Of a DNA stretch of 64,000 nucleotides, positions 30,891 through 40,000 are shown one piece after another (positions within the stretch are counted from its first letter, which is position 1; the number at the start of each line of letters is the position of its first letter). Both the position numbers and the translations under genes were made by a program. The notes beneath the pieces were generated by a model. The model saw only the letters and a list, made by a program, of their open reading frames with translations, was not told where the DNA came from and did not search any database. Origin of the DNA: a bacterium (lineage in GTDB: Bacteria > Verrucomicrobiota > Verrucomicrobiia > Limisphaerales > RI-55); assembly GCA_016124235.1 (NCBI GenBank), contig WGOC01000022.1, positions 93,923 through 157,922 on the forward strand, given 5' to 3'.

Positions 30891-31679
30891 GTGAGTTCAT
30901 CAAGCATCATTCTCAAGAACGAACGTGACTTGGAAGCGATGCGGCCGGCCTGCGGTGTGGCCCGGGCGGTGTTGGATGACGTGACCGCGATGATCCAGCC
31001 GGGACTCACGACTCGCGAAATCGACCGGTTCGCGGCTGAGCGAATTCGCAGTTACGGGGCTCGCAGTGCTTTTTTGGGATACAGAAATTATCCCTGTAAT
31101 GTCTGTATCTCGGTGAATGACGAAGTCGTTCACGGCCTGGCCGGTGATCGGCGAGTATCCTTTGGTGACATCGTGAGTGTGGATGTCGGTGTTCTTTACA
31201 ACGGTTTTGTTGGTGACAATGCACGGACGGTGTCCGTGGGTGGTTGCGATGCGGCAGCCCAGGCATTGCTCGATGTCACCGAACAATCGCTTTACGAAGG
31301 TATTTCTGAAGCGGTTCCAGGCAAGCGCGTGGCGGATATTTCGCGTGCGATTCAGCAGCACGTCGAAAAAAACGGCTTCAGCATCGTTCGGGAATATGTC
31401 GGTCATGGTGTCGGGCGATCGGTTCATGAAGCCCCTGAAGTGCCGAACTTTGTCGACGAACGGCGAAGCTCACCATTGCTGAAGGCCGGGATGACATTGG
31501 CAATTGAGCCCATGGTGAACGCCGGAAAACCCGGTACAAAAACATTAAATGATGGCTGGACAGTGCTGACTGTGGATGGTTCACTTTCCGCCCATTTTGA
31601 GCATACGATTTTGGTAACGACGGGGGAACCCGTCATTCTGACATGCCCGGAAATGATGCCATCGAGCTTGCGGGCGTAG
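30891..31679 (+). CDS. map: Methionine aminopeptidase, type I
   Basis: GTG start; 262 residues. The five metal ligands are visible: two Asp in SVDVGVLYNGFVGDNART, His in VGHGVGRSVHEAP, Glu in LAIEPMVN and Glu in AHFEHTILV. The substrate-side His in EVVHGLAGDR is also present. The enzyme removes N-terminal Met from nascent proteins. Its last 37 bases overlap the infA reading frame, an unusually deep overlap for this pair. Confidence 0.97.
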   Translation: MSSSSIILKNERDLEAMRPACGVARAVLDDVTAMIQPGLTTREIDRFAAERIRSYGARSAFLGYRNYPCNVCISVNDEVVHGLAGDRRVSFGDIVSVDVGVLYNGFVGDNARTVSVGGCDAAAQALLDVTEQSLYEGISEAVPGKRVADISRAIQQHVEKNGFSIVREYVGHGVGRSVHEAPEVPNFVDERRSSPLLKAGMTLAIEPMVNAGKPGTKTLNDGWTVLTVDGSLSAHFEHTILVTTGEPVILTCPEMMPSSLRA

Positions 31680-31870
31680 TGATCGAGACATTGCCGGCGG
31701 GGCGATACCGAGTGCAGTTGACAAATGGACATCGGGTAGTCGCCCGGGTGGTTATGCGGCAACAGGTTGAATTTGGGCCGATTGCGGTTGGTGATCAGTT
31801 GTTAATGGCGGTCAGTCCCAGCGACATGTCGCAGGGTGTGGTCAGAAAGATTTTAGAACGAAAGACTTAA
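31643..31870 (+). CDS. infA: Translation initiation factor IF-1, divergent
   Basis: The 75-residue single OB-fold matches IF-1 in its first part ([28 protein letters not shown]) and near the end ([20 protein letters not shown]). The central segment is unusual. Where typical IF-1 has AHISGKMRKNYIRI, this has [14 protein letters not shown], lacking the conserved His, the SGK turn and the following Arg. It begins inside map and is followed by rpmJ after one base, the usual infA-rpmJ pair. A second infA elsewhere in the genome is possible. Confidence 0.85.
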   Translation: MPGNDAIELAGVVIETLPAGRYRVQLTNGHRVVARVVMRQQVEFGPIAVGDQLLMAVSPSDMSQGVVRKILERKT

Positions 31871-31871
31871 C

Positions 31872-31988
31872 ATGAAAGTTCGAGCGTCAGTCAAAAAGCT
31901 GTGTGAGCATTGCAAAGTGATCCGTCGCCGTGGCGTGATTCGTGTGATCTGCTCCGCCAACCCCCGGCATAAACAGCGGCAAGGCTAA
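31872..31988 (+). CDS. rpmJ: 50S ribosomal protein L36
   Basis: This short gene encodes 38 residues: [20 protein letters not shown] followed by [18 protein letters not shown]. The zinc ribbon Cys11, Cys14, Cys27 and His33 is complete, so it is the zinc-dependent form. It follows infA by one base and precedes rpsM by 12 bp. Confidence 0.97.
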   Translation: MKVRASVKKLCEHCKVIRRRGVIRVICSANPRHKQRQG

Positions 31989-32000
31989 TCCTGAGAGCAT

Positions 32001-32396
32001 ATGGCACGTATTATTGGTGTAGACATTCCTGGCGAAAAGCGCATCGACATTGCGCTGCGATACATTTACGGAATCGGCCCGGTTAACGCCGTGGAGATTC
32101 TTGAGCGCGCGGAGATTCAGCCCTCCACTCGAGCAAAGGACCTGACCGAACAGCAGCTCGCCCAGATCGTGCACGTGATCCAGGACGGCAAGTACGTCAT
32201 CGAAGGTGATCTGCGCCGGGAACAGCAGATGAATTTGAAGCGGCTCCAGGCGATCAAGTGCTATCGGGGCATTCGCCATATCCGGAGTCTCCCCGTCCGC
32301 GGTCAACGTACCTCCACCAACGCCCGCACCCGGAAGGGACCGCGTAAGACGGTCGGCGTGCAACGGAATCCCAACGCCAAGACCGGCATTCACTAA
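32001..32396 (+). CDS. rpsM: 30S ribosomal protein S13
   Basis: The 131-residue S13 begins [20 protein letters not shown] and YIYGIGP. The helix-two-turn-helix region carries [20 protein letters not shown], and the C-terminus carries [20 protein letters not shown]. It is ~13 residues longer than E. coli S13 at the basic C-terminal end ([15 protein letters not shown]). It contacts the P-site tRNA and bridges the subunits. Confidence 0.98.
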   Translation: MARIIGVDIPGEKRIDIALRYIYGIGPVNAVEILERAEIQPSTRAKDLTEQQLAQIVHVIQDGKYVIEGDLRREQQMNLKRLQAIKCYRGIRHIRSLPVRGQRTSTNARTRKGPRKTVGVQRNPNAKTGIH

Positions 32397-32417
32397 TTTA
32401 TTAACGCTGTCGAACGT

Positions 32418-32978
32418 ATGTCCGAAGAAACGAAAAAGCCCGCCGCTGAAGCTCAACCAGAAAAAGAGAAGCCGGCGAAGTCCGCCGCCAAGGCTTCCCG
32501 CAAGCCAGCCACTGAGACTCCTGCTGCGCCGGAGGGAATTGCCCCCGCGTCGGCAGCCGCGCCAACTGCCGCCGAACTGCTCGGCGAAGATGTTGGTGCC
32601 CGGAAGATCATCAAGGCCAAGGGCTCGAAGAATGTTTCCTCGGGTCTGGCCACCATTTTGGCGACGTTTAACAACACGCTGGTTTCGATCACTGACATGC
32701 AGGGGCAGGTGATTGCCTGGTCGAGCGCGGGGCGCATGGGTTTCAAGGGCTCGCGCAAAAGCACCGCCTTCGCGGCTCAACAAGTTGCCCAGGATGCGGC
32801 CCGCCAGGCGATGTCCCACGGGATGAAGGAAGTTGAAGTGCGGGTCAAAGGTCCAGGCTCCGGCCGTGAGTCTGCCATCCGTGCCTTGCAGGCGGTGGGG
32901 CTGGATATCACCTGCATCAAGGATGTGACGCCGGTGCCTCACAACGGTTGCCGCCCTCGCAAAAAGCGCCGCGTCTAG
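32418..32978 (+). CDS. rpsK: 30S ribosomal protein S11 with a long N-terminal extension
   Basis: At 186 residues it is nearly 60 longer than the family norm. The core runs from about residue 70 ([20 protein letters not shown]) through [20 protein letters not shown] and [18 protein letters not shown] to [16 protein letters not shown]. The extension is a low-complexity Lys/Ala/Pro/Glu segment ([20 protein letters not shown]) with no alternative start close to the core. The frame is open and codon use is uniform, so it looks translated. Confidence 0.96.
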   Translation: MSEETKKPAAEAQPEKEKPAKSAAKASRKPATETPAAPEGIAPASAAAPTAAELLGEDVGARKIIKAKGSKNVSSGLATILATFNNTLVSITDMQGQVIAWSSAGRMGFKGSRKSTAFAAQQVAQDAARQAMSHGMKEVEVRVKGPGSGRESAIRALQAVGLDITCIKDVTPVPHNGCRPRKKRRV

Positions 32979-33025
32979 TCGGAAAACGAATGGCATCGCT
33001 AATAACAAATTTGGAAATTTAAAGT

Positions 33026-33634
33026 ATGGCTCGTTATACAGGTCCCCGCGTTCGCATCAGCCGACGTTTCAATACGCCGATCTTTGGTCCGTCAAAGTAT
33101 CTCGAGCGGCGCAGTTATCCGCCGGGCGTCCACGGCCCGCGCTCCCGCCGGAAGCTCACCGAGTACGCTCTCGGTTTGTTCGAGAAGCAGAAGATGCGTT
33201 ACTACTACGGCCTGTTGGAAAAGCAGTTCCGCGGTGTCTACAAGCGCGCGATTCGCAAACGCGGTGTGACGGGCGAACTCATGTTGCAGATCCTCGAGGC
33301 TCGCTTGGACAACGTGGTATTTCACCTGGGCTTCGGCAGCACGCGCCCGGCGGCCCGCCAAATGGTCGCGCACGGTCATGTGTTGGTGAATGGTCGCAAA
33401 GTGACCATTCCTTCCTACGCGCTCAAGGTGAACGATGTGGTGGAAGTTCGCGATTCCAGCGTGTCGCGGCAGATGGCGAATCGCAGTTTGGAGATGTCCA
33501 CCAGCCGCGCCGTTCCGGATTGGTTGTCCTTGAACAAGGATGCCTATCGCGGCGTTGTGATGCGCGTGCCGACGCGTGACGAAATCCAGCCGATCGCCAA
33601 CGAACAGGCCGTCGTCGAATTTTATTCCCGTTAA
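33026..33634 (+). CDS. rpsD: 30S ribosomal protein S4
   Basis: The 202-residue S4 starts MARYTGPRVRISRRFNTPIF. The N-terminal zinc-finger cysteines are absent, so it is the zinc-free type. YPPGVHGPRSRRKLTEYALG follows. The S4 RNA-binding domain reads RLDNVVFHLGFGSTRPAARQ, then MVAHGHVLVNGRKVTIPSY. S4 nucleates 30S assembly and often autoregulates the alpha operon. Confidence 0.98.
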   Translation: MARYTGPRVRISRRFNTPIFGPSKYLERRSYPPGVHGPRSRRKLTEYALGLFEKQKMRYYYGLLEKQFRGVYKRAIRKRGVTGELMLQILEARLDNVVFHLGFGSTRPAARQMVAHGHVLVNGRKVTIPSYALKVNDVVEVRDSSVSRQMANRSLEMSTSRAVPDWLSLNKDAYRGVVMRVPTRDEIQPIANEQAVVEFYSR

Positions 33635-33640
33635 CCCTGT

Positions 33641-33656
33641 GCCTCCGGGTGGAGGC
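33641..33656 (+). promoter_or_regulatory. Hairpin in the rpsD-rpoA spacer
   Basis: GCCTCC pairs with GGAGGC around GGGT, 7 bases after the rpsD stop, in a 107-bp spacer. No U-run follows. It could be a processing or stability element separating ribosomal-protein from polymerase expression. Confidence 0.35.
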
Positions 33657-33741
33657 GCAACCTCGCAATTATATGGGCGCCCGTTGGAACGGGAAACGAG
33701 CAGCAGGCGCCAGATTAAAATTGCACCACTGATACAATACT

Positions 33742-34752
33742 ATGCCAGTACGTTTAGGACGTTTCGAAATGCCCAAGCGCTTGACCAAGGAAGAGTCGAG
33801 CGCAACCGACACCTACGCCAAGTTCATCGCCGAGCCCTTTGAAACGGGCTATGGCTATACCATTGGCAATTCCATTCGACGTGTGCTGCTTTCTTCACTG
33901 GAAGGTGCCGCGATCACCTCGATCCGCATCGACGGAGCAATGCATGAATTTGCCACCGTTGACGGGGTGGTGGAAGACGTCACGGAGATGGTTTTGAACT
34001 TGAAGAAAGTTTTGTTCAAATGCCATGTGCGCGAACCGCAAACGTTGCTTTTGTCGGTTAACAAGGACGGCCCCGTGACCGCCGGTGACATTTCGCTCAA
34101 TCAAAATGTCGAGATCGTCAACCCCAACCAGCATATCTGCACGCTGGACAAGAAGAAGAAGTTCGACATGGAGCTGGAGATTCGCGTTGGACGCGGCTTC
34201 TTCACGGCTGACGAAAACAAAAAGGCGGAACAACCGATTGGTTTGATTCCGATTGATTCCATTTTCTCTCCGGTCACCCGCGTGCGTTACATTGTTGAAA
34301 ACGCGCGTGTTGGCCAGCGGACCGATTACGACAAACTGAATCTTGAAGTCTGGACCGACGGCCGCATCACGCCGGACGACGCGCTGACTCAAGCCTCCGC
34401 GATTCTCCAGCATCATCTGGACGTGTTTGTCGGCTACGACAAGAACGCGGTTGAATTCGAAGAGGTCGAAGACCGCCAGGACGACGAGAAGAGCAAGCTC
34501 AAAAAGTTGCTCAACATGAGCGTCAACGAAATCGAACTCAGCGTCCGCGCCGCGAATTGCTTGAACAACGCGAACATCACCACCGTTGGCCAGCTTGCAA
34601 TGAAGACCGAGGCCGAGATGTTGAAGTATCGCAACTTTGGCAAGAAATCGCTCAACGAAATCAAGGACAAGCTCACTGCCCTCGGCTTGGCGCTCGGCAT
34701 GAATATCGATGCCGCGCTGCTCGAAGCGCCGAAGGAAGAGATCAAGCTTTAG
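33742..34752 (+). CDS. rpoA: DNA-directed RNA polymerase subunit alpha
   Basis: The 336-residue alpha subunit is complete. The N-terminal assembly domain carries EPFETGYGYTIGNSIRRVLL and SSLEGAAITSIRIDG, with VRYIVENARVGQRTDYDKL later. The helix-hairpin-helix C-terminal domain that contacts UP elements and activators begins near residue 255 (LNMSVNEIELSVRAANCLNN) and continues with RNFGKKSLNEIKDKLTALGL. It pairs with the rpoB and rpoC of the same cluster. Confidence 0.98.
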   Translation: MPVRLGRFEMPKRLTKEESSATDTYAKFIAEPFETGYGYTIGNSIRRVLLSSLEGAAITSIRIDGAMHEFATVDGVVEDVTEMVLNLKKVLFKCHVREPQTLLLSVNKDGPVTAGDISLNQNVEIVNPNQHICTLDKKKKFDMELEIRVGRGFFTADENKKAEQPIGLIPIDSIFSPVTRVRYIVENARVGQRTDYDKLNLEVWTDGRITPDDALTQASAILQHHLDVFVGYDKNAVEFEEVEDRQDDEKSKLKKLLNMSVNEIELSVRAANCLNNANITTVGQLAMKTEAEMLKYRNFGKKSLNEIKDKLTALGLALGMNIDAALLEAPKEEIKL

Positions 34753-34774
34753 TCCGCCCGAGAAGAGGTAGTTT

Positions 34775-35245
34775 ATGCGACACTTAAAACGAACCGCCAA
34801 GCTGGGCCGCACCGGGGAGCACCGGAACGCCATGCTGGCAAACTTGGTTTGCAGTTTGATCCGACACAAACGGGTGGAGACGACGCTCGCCAAGGCCAAG
34901 GCCGCGCGGCCGGTGGCCGAGAAGATGGTCACGCTTGGCAAACGCGGGACGCTCCACTCCCGCCGTCTGGCGACATCGCGGTTGAAATACGCCGACCGTA
35001 AGATGCACGCCAGCAAGGACGAGAACGCCAAATTCTGGAAAAACGACGTGATCCGCATTCTCTTCGAGGAAATCGCTCCGACGATGAAGGAGCGCCAGGG
35101 TGGTTACACGCGCATCATCAAGCTCGGCCAACGCCGGGGAGATGCGGCGCAGTTGGCCATTTTGGAATGGGTGGATGCTGTCGCTCCGGCTGCTGCCGAG
35201 GCTGAAGCTCCAGCAGTTGCAGAAACTGCCGAAGAGAAGAAATAG
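34775..35245 (+). CDS. rplQ: 50S ribosomal protein L17
   Basis: The 156-residue L17 has MRHLKRTAKLGRTGEHRNAM, CSLIRHKRVETTLAKAKAAR and the later YTRIIKLGQRRGDAAQLAIL then EWVDA. The last ~25 residues are an Ala/Glu/Pro tail (AAAEAEAPAVAETAEEKK). It is the last gene of the supercluster, 22 bp after rpoA and followed by a strong terminator. Confidence 0.98.
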   Translation: MRHLKRTAKLGRTGEHRNAMLANLVCSLIRHKRVETTLAKAKAARPVAEKMVTLGKRGTLHSRRLATSRLKYADRKMHASKDENAKFWKNDVIRILFEEIAPTMKERQGGYTRIIKLGQRRGDAAQLAILEWVDAVAPAAAEAEAPAVAETAEEKK

Positions 35246-35277
35246 AGGCTCAACCATTTACGGAATTAAAATGTGAC

Positions 35278-35310
35278 GCCCGCCTGAGCAATCAGGCGGG
35301 CTTTTCTTTT
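35278..35310 (+). terminator. Rho-independent terminator after rplQ
   Basis: GCCCGCCTGA (35278-35287) pairs with the TCAGGCGGGC segment (35292-35301) around GCAA and is followed at once by TTTTCTTTT. It closes the ~31-kb plus-strand translation/transcription supercluster. Confidence 0.92.
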
Positions 35311-35426
35311 AGGAGCTTATGGCTACAGGAACCAGTCAGTCTTTCTCAGCGAATACTGCTCTCAGGCAATGACTCGACTTACACCGTACCCTTGTTGGTT
35401 GCTGTCGAAACTGTTAGGGTTTGCTG

Positions 35427-37016
35427 GTGAATCCGCCATTTTCACAGTTTACCTGGGCTCAACAGGTATTTGCGGTGATTATGTTGGTCTGGTTGCCCTT
35501 CGGTATTCCATTCGCACTGATGTTGCGCGCGAGGAATTACGATGATTACTACGCGTTCATGCATCCAGCCAAACAGGGGACTTCTTCTTTTCGGATTGTG
35601 TGGAAATACCGGCGTGATTCATCCCGATACATGGCCCTATGTGCGTGGATCGGCGTTGTCGTGTATGCACCCATCAGGATTCTACTGCTCTACCTTGCGG
35701 TTACTGGTTTTGTGACACTGGGGTTGGGAGCGGATATGTCTGAAAAAATGTATCGAGGCAGTGGAGCTCCGACGACGTTTGCAGAATTGCAGCACAGGTA
35801 TGAAACAAACGTAACCGATGAAGTTGGAGCGAATGAACTTGCCGTGATCATTGCCGGCGTCGACACCGTTGACATTGAGAGACTCTACAAGGAGTCGATG
35901 GCTATCCTTCGCCGGCCGTGGGGCGTATGGCAATTGCCAACAAAGTTGATTGCCCGGCTTAAAATGTTGCAGGAAGCAAACGCGGGGTTGATCAGTTCAA
36001 TTATCCATCGCACGAAAGCGGACGGTACTATTCGGGTCCAACTGGATTTTACCAAAGGTGAGGAGATGGACCTGTCGCACTTGAAGTATGTCCGGTGCTG
36101 CGCCGAGTTGTTGGTCTTGGACTTCATTTTGAACCTGCGTGACAAGGACCCGGCTGCGGCCGTGAACGATCTCGGCGGATTGCGCTTGTTGGCGCGATAT
36201 ATTGGCGCTGAGCCGATCCTGGTTTCAAAGCTGGTTCATTACGAAATTATCCGTATGTATTGTGACGCAGTGGAGGCCTACACGAGCTTTGCGCATCGAA
36301 CGACCGGAGATTCTCCGGTGACGATCCGGCAATTGCGGAAGAATATAGCATCGTTGCTCGAGGATGTGCCGATCAACAGTGCCCTGGAGGGAGAGGCCGT
36401 ATTTGGTCTGGGCATGTTTGACCTTTCCTCTGATCAATTGAATAAAATGTTGATGGCAAAGCGTATCCCAATCGCAAAGGAGAGTTCGGGATACTCGCGA
36501 ATCTACAGAGCGGTTCGGGGCAAGAACGCGGACCGAATGTTTTTCCTTTCCCGAATGTTGGAGGTACAGCGTGAGATGACGAATTCATGGCCGCGCAGAT
36601 TGTATCCGACAATGGCTTATGACGCGGCGCATGCGAAGGCAGTGGATTCCGAATATTGGGTCAGCGCCGTCGCGCTTCCGAATTACGATTTCGCCTTCTA
36701 CCGCGAGGCGCATACGGCAGTTCGACTTCAAACGGCTCAGCTGGCACTCGAGGCGATAACTCATGGCAGATCTCAAGGTCAATCCGGCACGACGGATGGG
36801 TCGGATACGCAGCAAAACTCAGCGACCGCGGCTGATCCGTTTTCAGGTTCTTCGTATAAGCGGCGAGAGGTTGGCGATTATGAGTTGATCTATTCGGTGG
36901 GGCGAAACCGAATTGACGACACGAAGTCGAGCAGGCCGGGCATTGGTCGATTCGCGGATGATGACGACGGCTTCTATTTGGATGCTCGTAACGGTCAAAG
37001 TGGGCCGTTCCACTGA
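35427..37016 (+). CDS. Membrane-anchored protein of unknown function
   Basis: I do not recognise a named family. GTG start 7 nt after AGGG (35416-35419); a TTG six bases earlier is too close to that site. The 529 residues begin with a hydrophobic helix (residues ~11-31, VFAVIMLVWLPFGIPFALML). A second (~70-95, ALCAWIGVVVYAPIRILLLY) follows a short basic loop, and then a long mostly helical region without catalytic motifs. The C-terminus reads GDYELIYSVGRNRIDDTKSS with an acidic DDDDGFYL. This resembles the YSVGPNGxDDGG-type endings of pseudopilin-like proteins in planctomycetes and verrucomicrobia. A cell-envelope role is likely but unproven. Confidence 0.7.
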   Translation: MNPPFSQFTWAQQVFAVIMLVWLPFGIPFALMLRARNYDDYYAFMHPAKQGTSSFRIVWKYRRDSSRYMALCAWIGVVVYAPIRILLLYLAVTGFVTLGLGADMSEKMYRGSGAPTTFAELQHRYETNVTDEVGANELAVIIAGVDTVDIERLYKESMAILRRPWGVWQLPTKLIARLKMLQEANAGLISSIIHRTKADGTIRVQLDFTKGEEMDLSHLKYVRCCAELLVLDFILNLRDKDPAAAVNDLGGLRLLARYIGAEPILVSKLVHYEIIRMYCDAVEAYTSFAHRTTGDSPVTIRQLRKNIASLLEDVPINSALEGEAVFGLGMFDLSSDQLNKMLMAKRIPIAKESSGYSRIYRAVRGKNADRMFFLSRMLEVQREMTNSWPRRLYPTMAYDAAHAKAVDSEYWVSAVALPNYDFAFYREAHTAVRLQTAQLALEAITHGRSQGQSGTTDGSDTQQNSATAADPFSGSSYKRREVGDYELIYSVGRNRIDDTKSSRPGIGRFADDDDGFYLDARNGQSGPFH

Positions 37017-37059
37017 AACACGGCTCCGCTCATGTGGATTAGGTCGGCCAGCGAAACCT

Positions 37060-40000
37060 CTACTCCTGTCTAATGGCCCGGTAGAAGCGTTGGTTTTGCT
37101 TGCTTGAGTCGGGATCGAAGAACAGCTGGGGACTCGAGACGAGCGTGATGTTCGTCAGCGTTGTCCAGGTCGATCCATCGCCCAATGCCGGACGATATTC
37201 CACTTGGTACACCGCGCCAATGGGACCGGCGATCGTCACGCCGGCATACATCGCGATGTCAAAATATGTGACCGTCGCGACGTCGCTGATGATCGTATCG
37301 TAGATGTTGCTGATTGCGACCGTGTAGGCGCCGGCCTTCGCGTCGTCGACGCTGGAGATGGTATAATTTGCATTGGTGGCTCCGTCGATATTCTGTCCGT
37401 TCAATCGCCACTGGTAGGTAATGGGCTGTGACCCATTCGCCAATACAGAGAGCGTGACCGTGCCGCTGGCACTGGTCGTTTGACTTACCGGCTGCGTCAG
37501 AATTGCTGGAACCGATCCCGCGTCAATCACGTCGACCACTCGGGTTGTTGGTTCGCCGGCGCCACTTGTGAGGTTAAGGGAAAAGCGGACGGTGCGTGGT
37601 TGCGTCAATGGTTGGCTCGCTACGTTATTGAACGTGATGTTCCGCGCAAGAGCCTGGACGCCGTCAGCGGTTGCGGCGGCACTGAAGATCACGAGCAATG
37701 GCGAAGTCCCGGAAGTACCGCCGGTAAAGAAGCCGATCAGCATTCCGCTGTACAGAACTTGATTGCCGCTCAAGCCAATCTGTCCGGCGCCGGTGCCCTG
37801 ATTGACGATGCCCAAGCGATCATCGGGGGTGGCGTTGGCGGTGATGTCGACCGTCAAGGTGCCGCTTTCAAAGTTCGCCGTGCTGCCGTCCACCAGGATT
37901 GCCGATGGATCAATCGGCACGGCGCCGGATTCCGCTACGAATTGGGCGGAACCGGGCGACAGGCTGATCGTCGGTTCGGAGGTCGGGTATTGGACCACAC
38001 CGCGAACGCGTTGAATGTTGCCGGCGTCGGTCGTCTGGTAAACCAGGAGATAGTCGCTGCCAATGTTTGCTAGTGCGGGTCGCCGGTATTTTCCGGTTTC
38101 CGGCGCCGTCAGATCGCCCGTCGGTTCGAGCACGGTACCGTTGGCTGTGATACGACTTGAATAAAGATTGGTGCGACCGCTGGTGCGTTGATCTTCCCAA
38201 ACGACCATGAAATCGCCGCCCTTGCTTGCGATCGCCGGATGCGTCTGGTCGCCGGTCGAGGCGTTGACCAAGACGGAGTTCGTTTCCTGCACGATTCCCA
38301 ATTCGGTAATGCGGGTTCCAAAAATATTGAAATTGGTTCCGTTGGCACTGCCCTGCCAGACGGCAAAAAATTGATTGGTGCTGGCGACGATGCGCGGCGC
38401 CTGTTGTTCGCCAATTACGGAACTCAAAGCAAATCCATCCTGAGTCTTGATCTGCCCTGTCGACTGAATTCGAGTGCCGTAAACCCGATTACTGACGCCG
38501 CTGCGAAAGTCTTCCCAAGCGACAAAGTAGCTGCCATTCAAAGCAGCGACAGTCGGTGATTTTTGGTCGCCGGTCGCTGTGCAAACCGCGAGTCCGTTGA
38601 GATCCAGCACGGTTCCATCGGAGCCAACGCGGGCGCCATAAATGTCGTCCGTCGTTCCGCCTCGGCGATCCTGCCACACAACGAGATAACCGTCGGGCGT
38701 TCCGGCGATACTTGGTTGACGCTGCGCGCCAAGGGCCGTGGTGATCGCGAATCCGTTCGGATCGAGAACGCTTCCGGCGTTGCTGACGCGGCTGCCCATG
38801 ATGTCGTCGTGGACGCCGTTCCGGAAATCCTGCCAGACCACAAGAAAGTCACTTCCGTTCGAAGCGACACGTGGCGCTTGTTGGTAGTTTGCGGCCGTGC
38901 AGATCGCGATTCCCGACGGGTCCAAAACGGTTCCATTCGACGCAATCCGCGACCCATAGATATCGCCCAGTGAATCGTTTCGGTAGTCGCGCCACACGGC
39001 GAGGTAGATCGAACCATTGCTCGCAATTGCGGGTGTTTCCTGGGAATTGGAAACGGTCGATACGAGCAGGTTGCCGCCGTCCAACGAGGCCCCATTTGCG
39101 TCGATACGGCTTCCGAAAATATCGGCATTTGAACCATTGCGGATGTCCTCCCACGCCACCAGCAATTGATTTCCGGCCAGGGCGACAGCCGGATAACGCT
39201 GATCATTCGCCGCATCAGAAATAAGTGTTCCCGACGCCGAACCAACGGTGCCGGAGCCGGCGGAAACCGTGGTGGCATAGAGATTGAAATCGCTGCCCGC
39301 TCGACTGTCCTGCCACGTCACCAGGAAATTCGCACCGATTGCGGCGACCGCCGGAAACCGTTGCTGCCCGGCCTGCTGGCTGATCGCGATTCCATTTGGA
39401 TCGAGCACGGTTCCGGCCTCGTTGATACGCGCCCCGTAGAGCTCGTCATCGGTGCCGTTGCGGCCGTCCTGCCAGACGATCAATCCGGTGGTGCCATTTC
39501 CCGTAATCGCGACATTCCATTGGTCGTTGATTGCCGCGCTGACGGGAATCCCGTTCGTGTCCAGGACCGAGCCGGTGCTGGTGATGCGCGCGGCGTAAAC
39601 GTCGAGACTGACACCGCTACGAAAGTCGTGCCAGGCAGCCACGTAATTGGTGCCGACGGTGCCCAGCGAAGGAGCGCTTTGACTGTTGCTCGCGTTGCTG
39701 ACAAGAAAACCGTTCGTCTCGACCAATGTGCCGCCGCCTTTGATTCGTGCGGCGTAGATTTCCTGATTGGCGGTGCCGTTGCGTCCGTCCTGCCAGGCGA
39801 TTAGAAAGTCGCCGTTCAGACTCGCGACCGATGGCAGCCGTTGATCATTGCCAAGCGTGACGACCGGAATGCCGTTGGTGTCCAGCAATCTGCCCGACGG
39901 CGTTACGCGGGCCGCATACACATCTTGGCCGCCATTTCGTGCATCCTGCCACGCGACCAGATAGTTGGTCCCGTTGAACGCGGCGGCCGGATACCATTGA

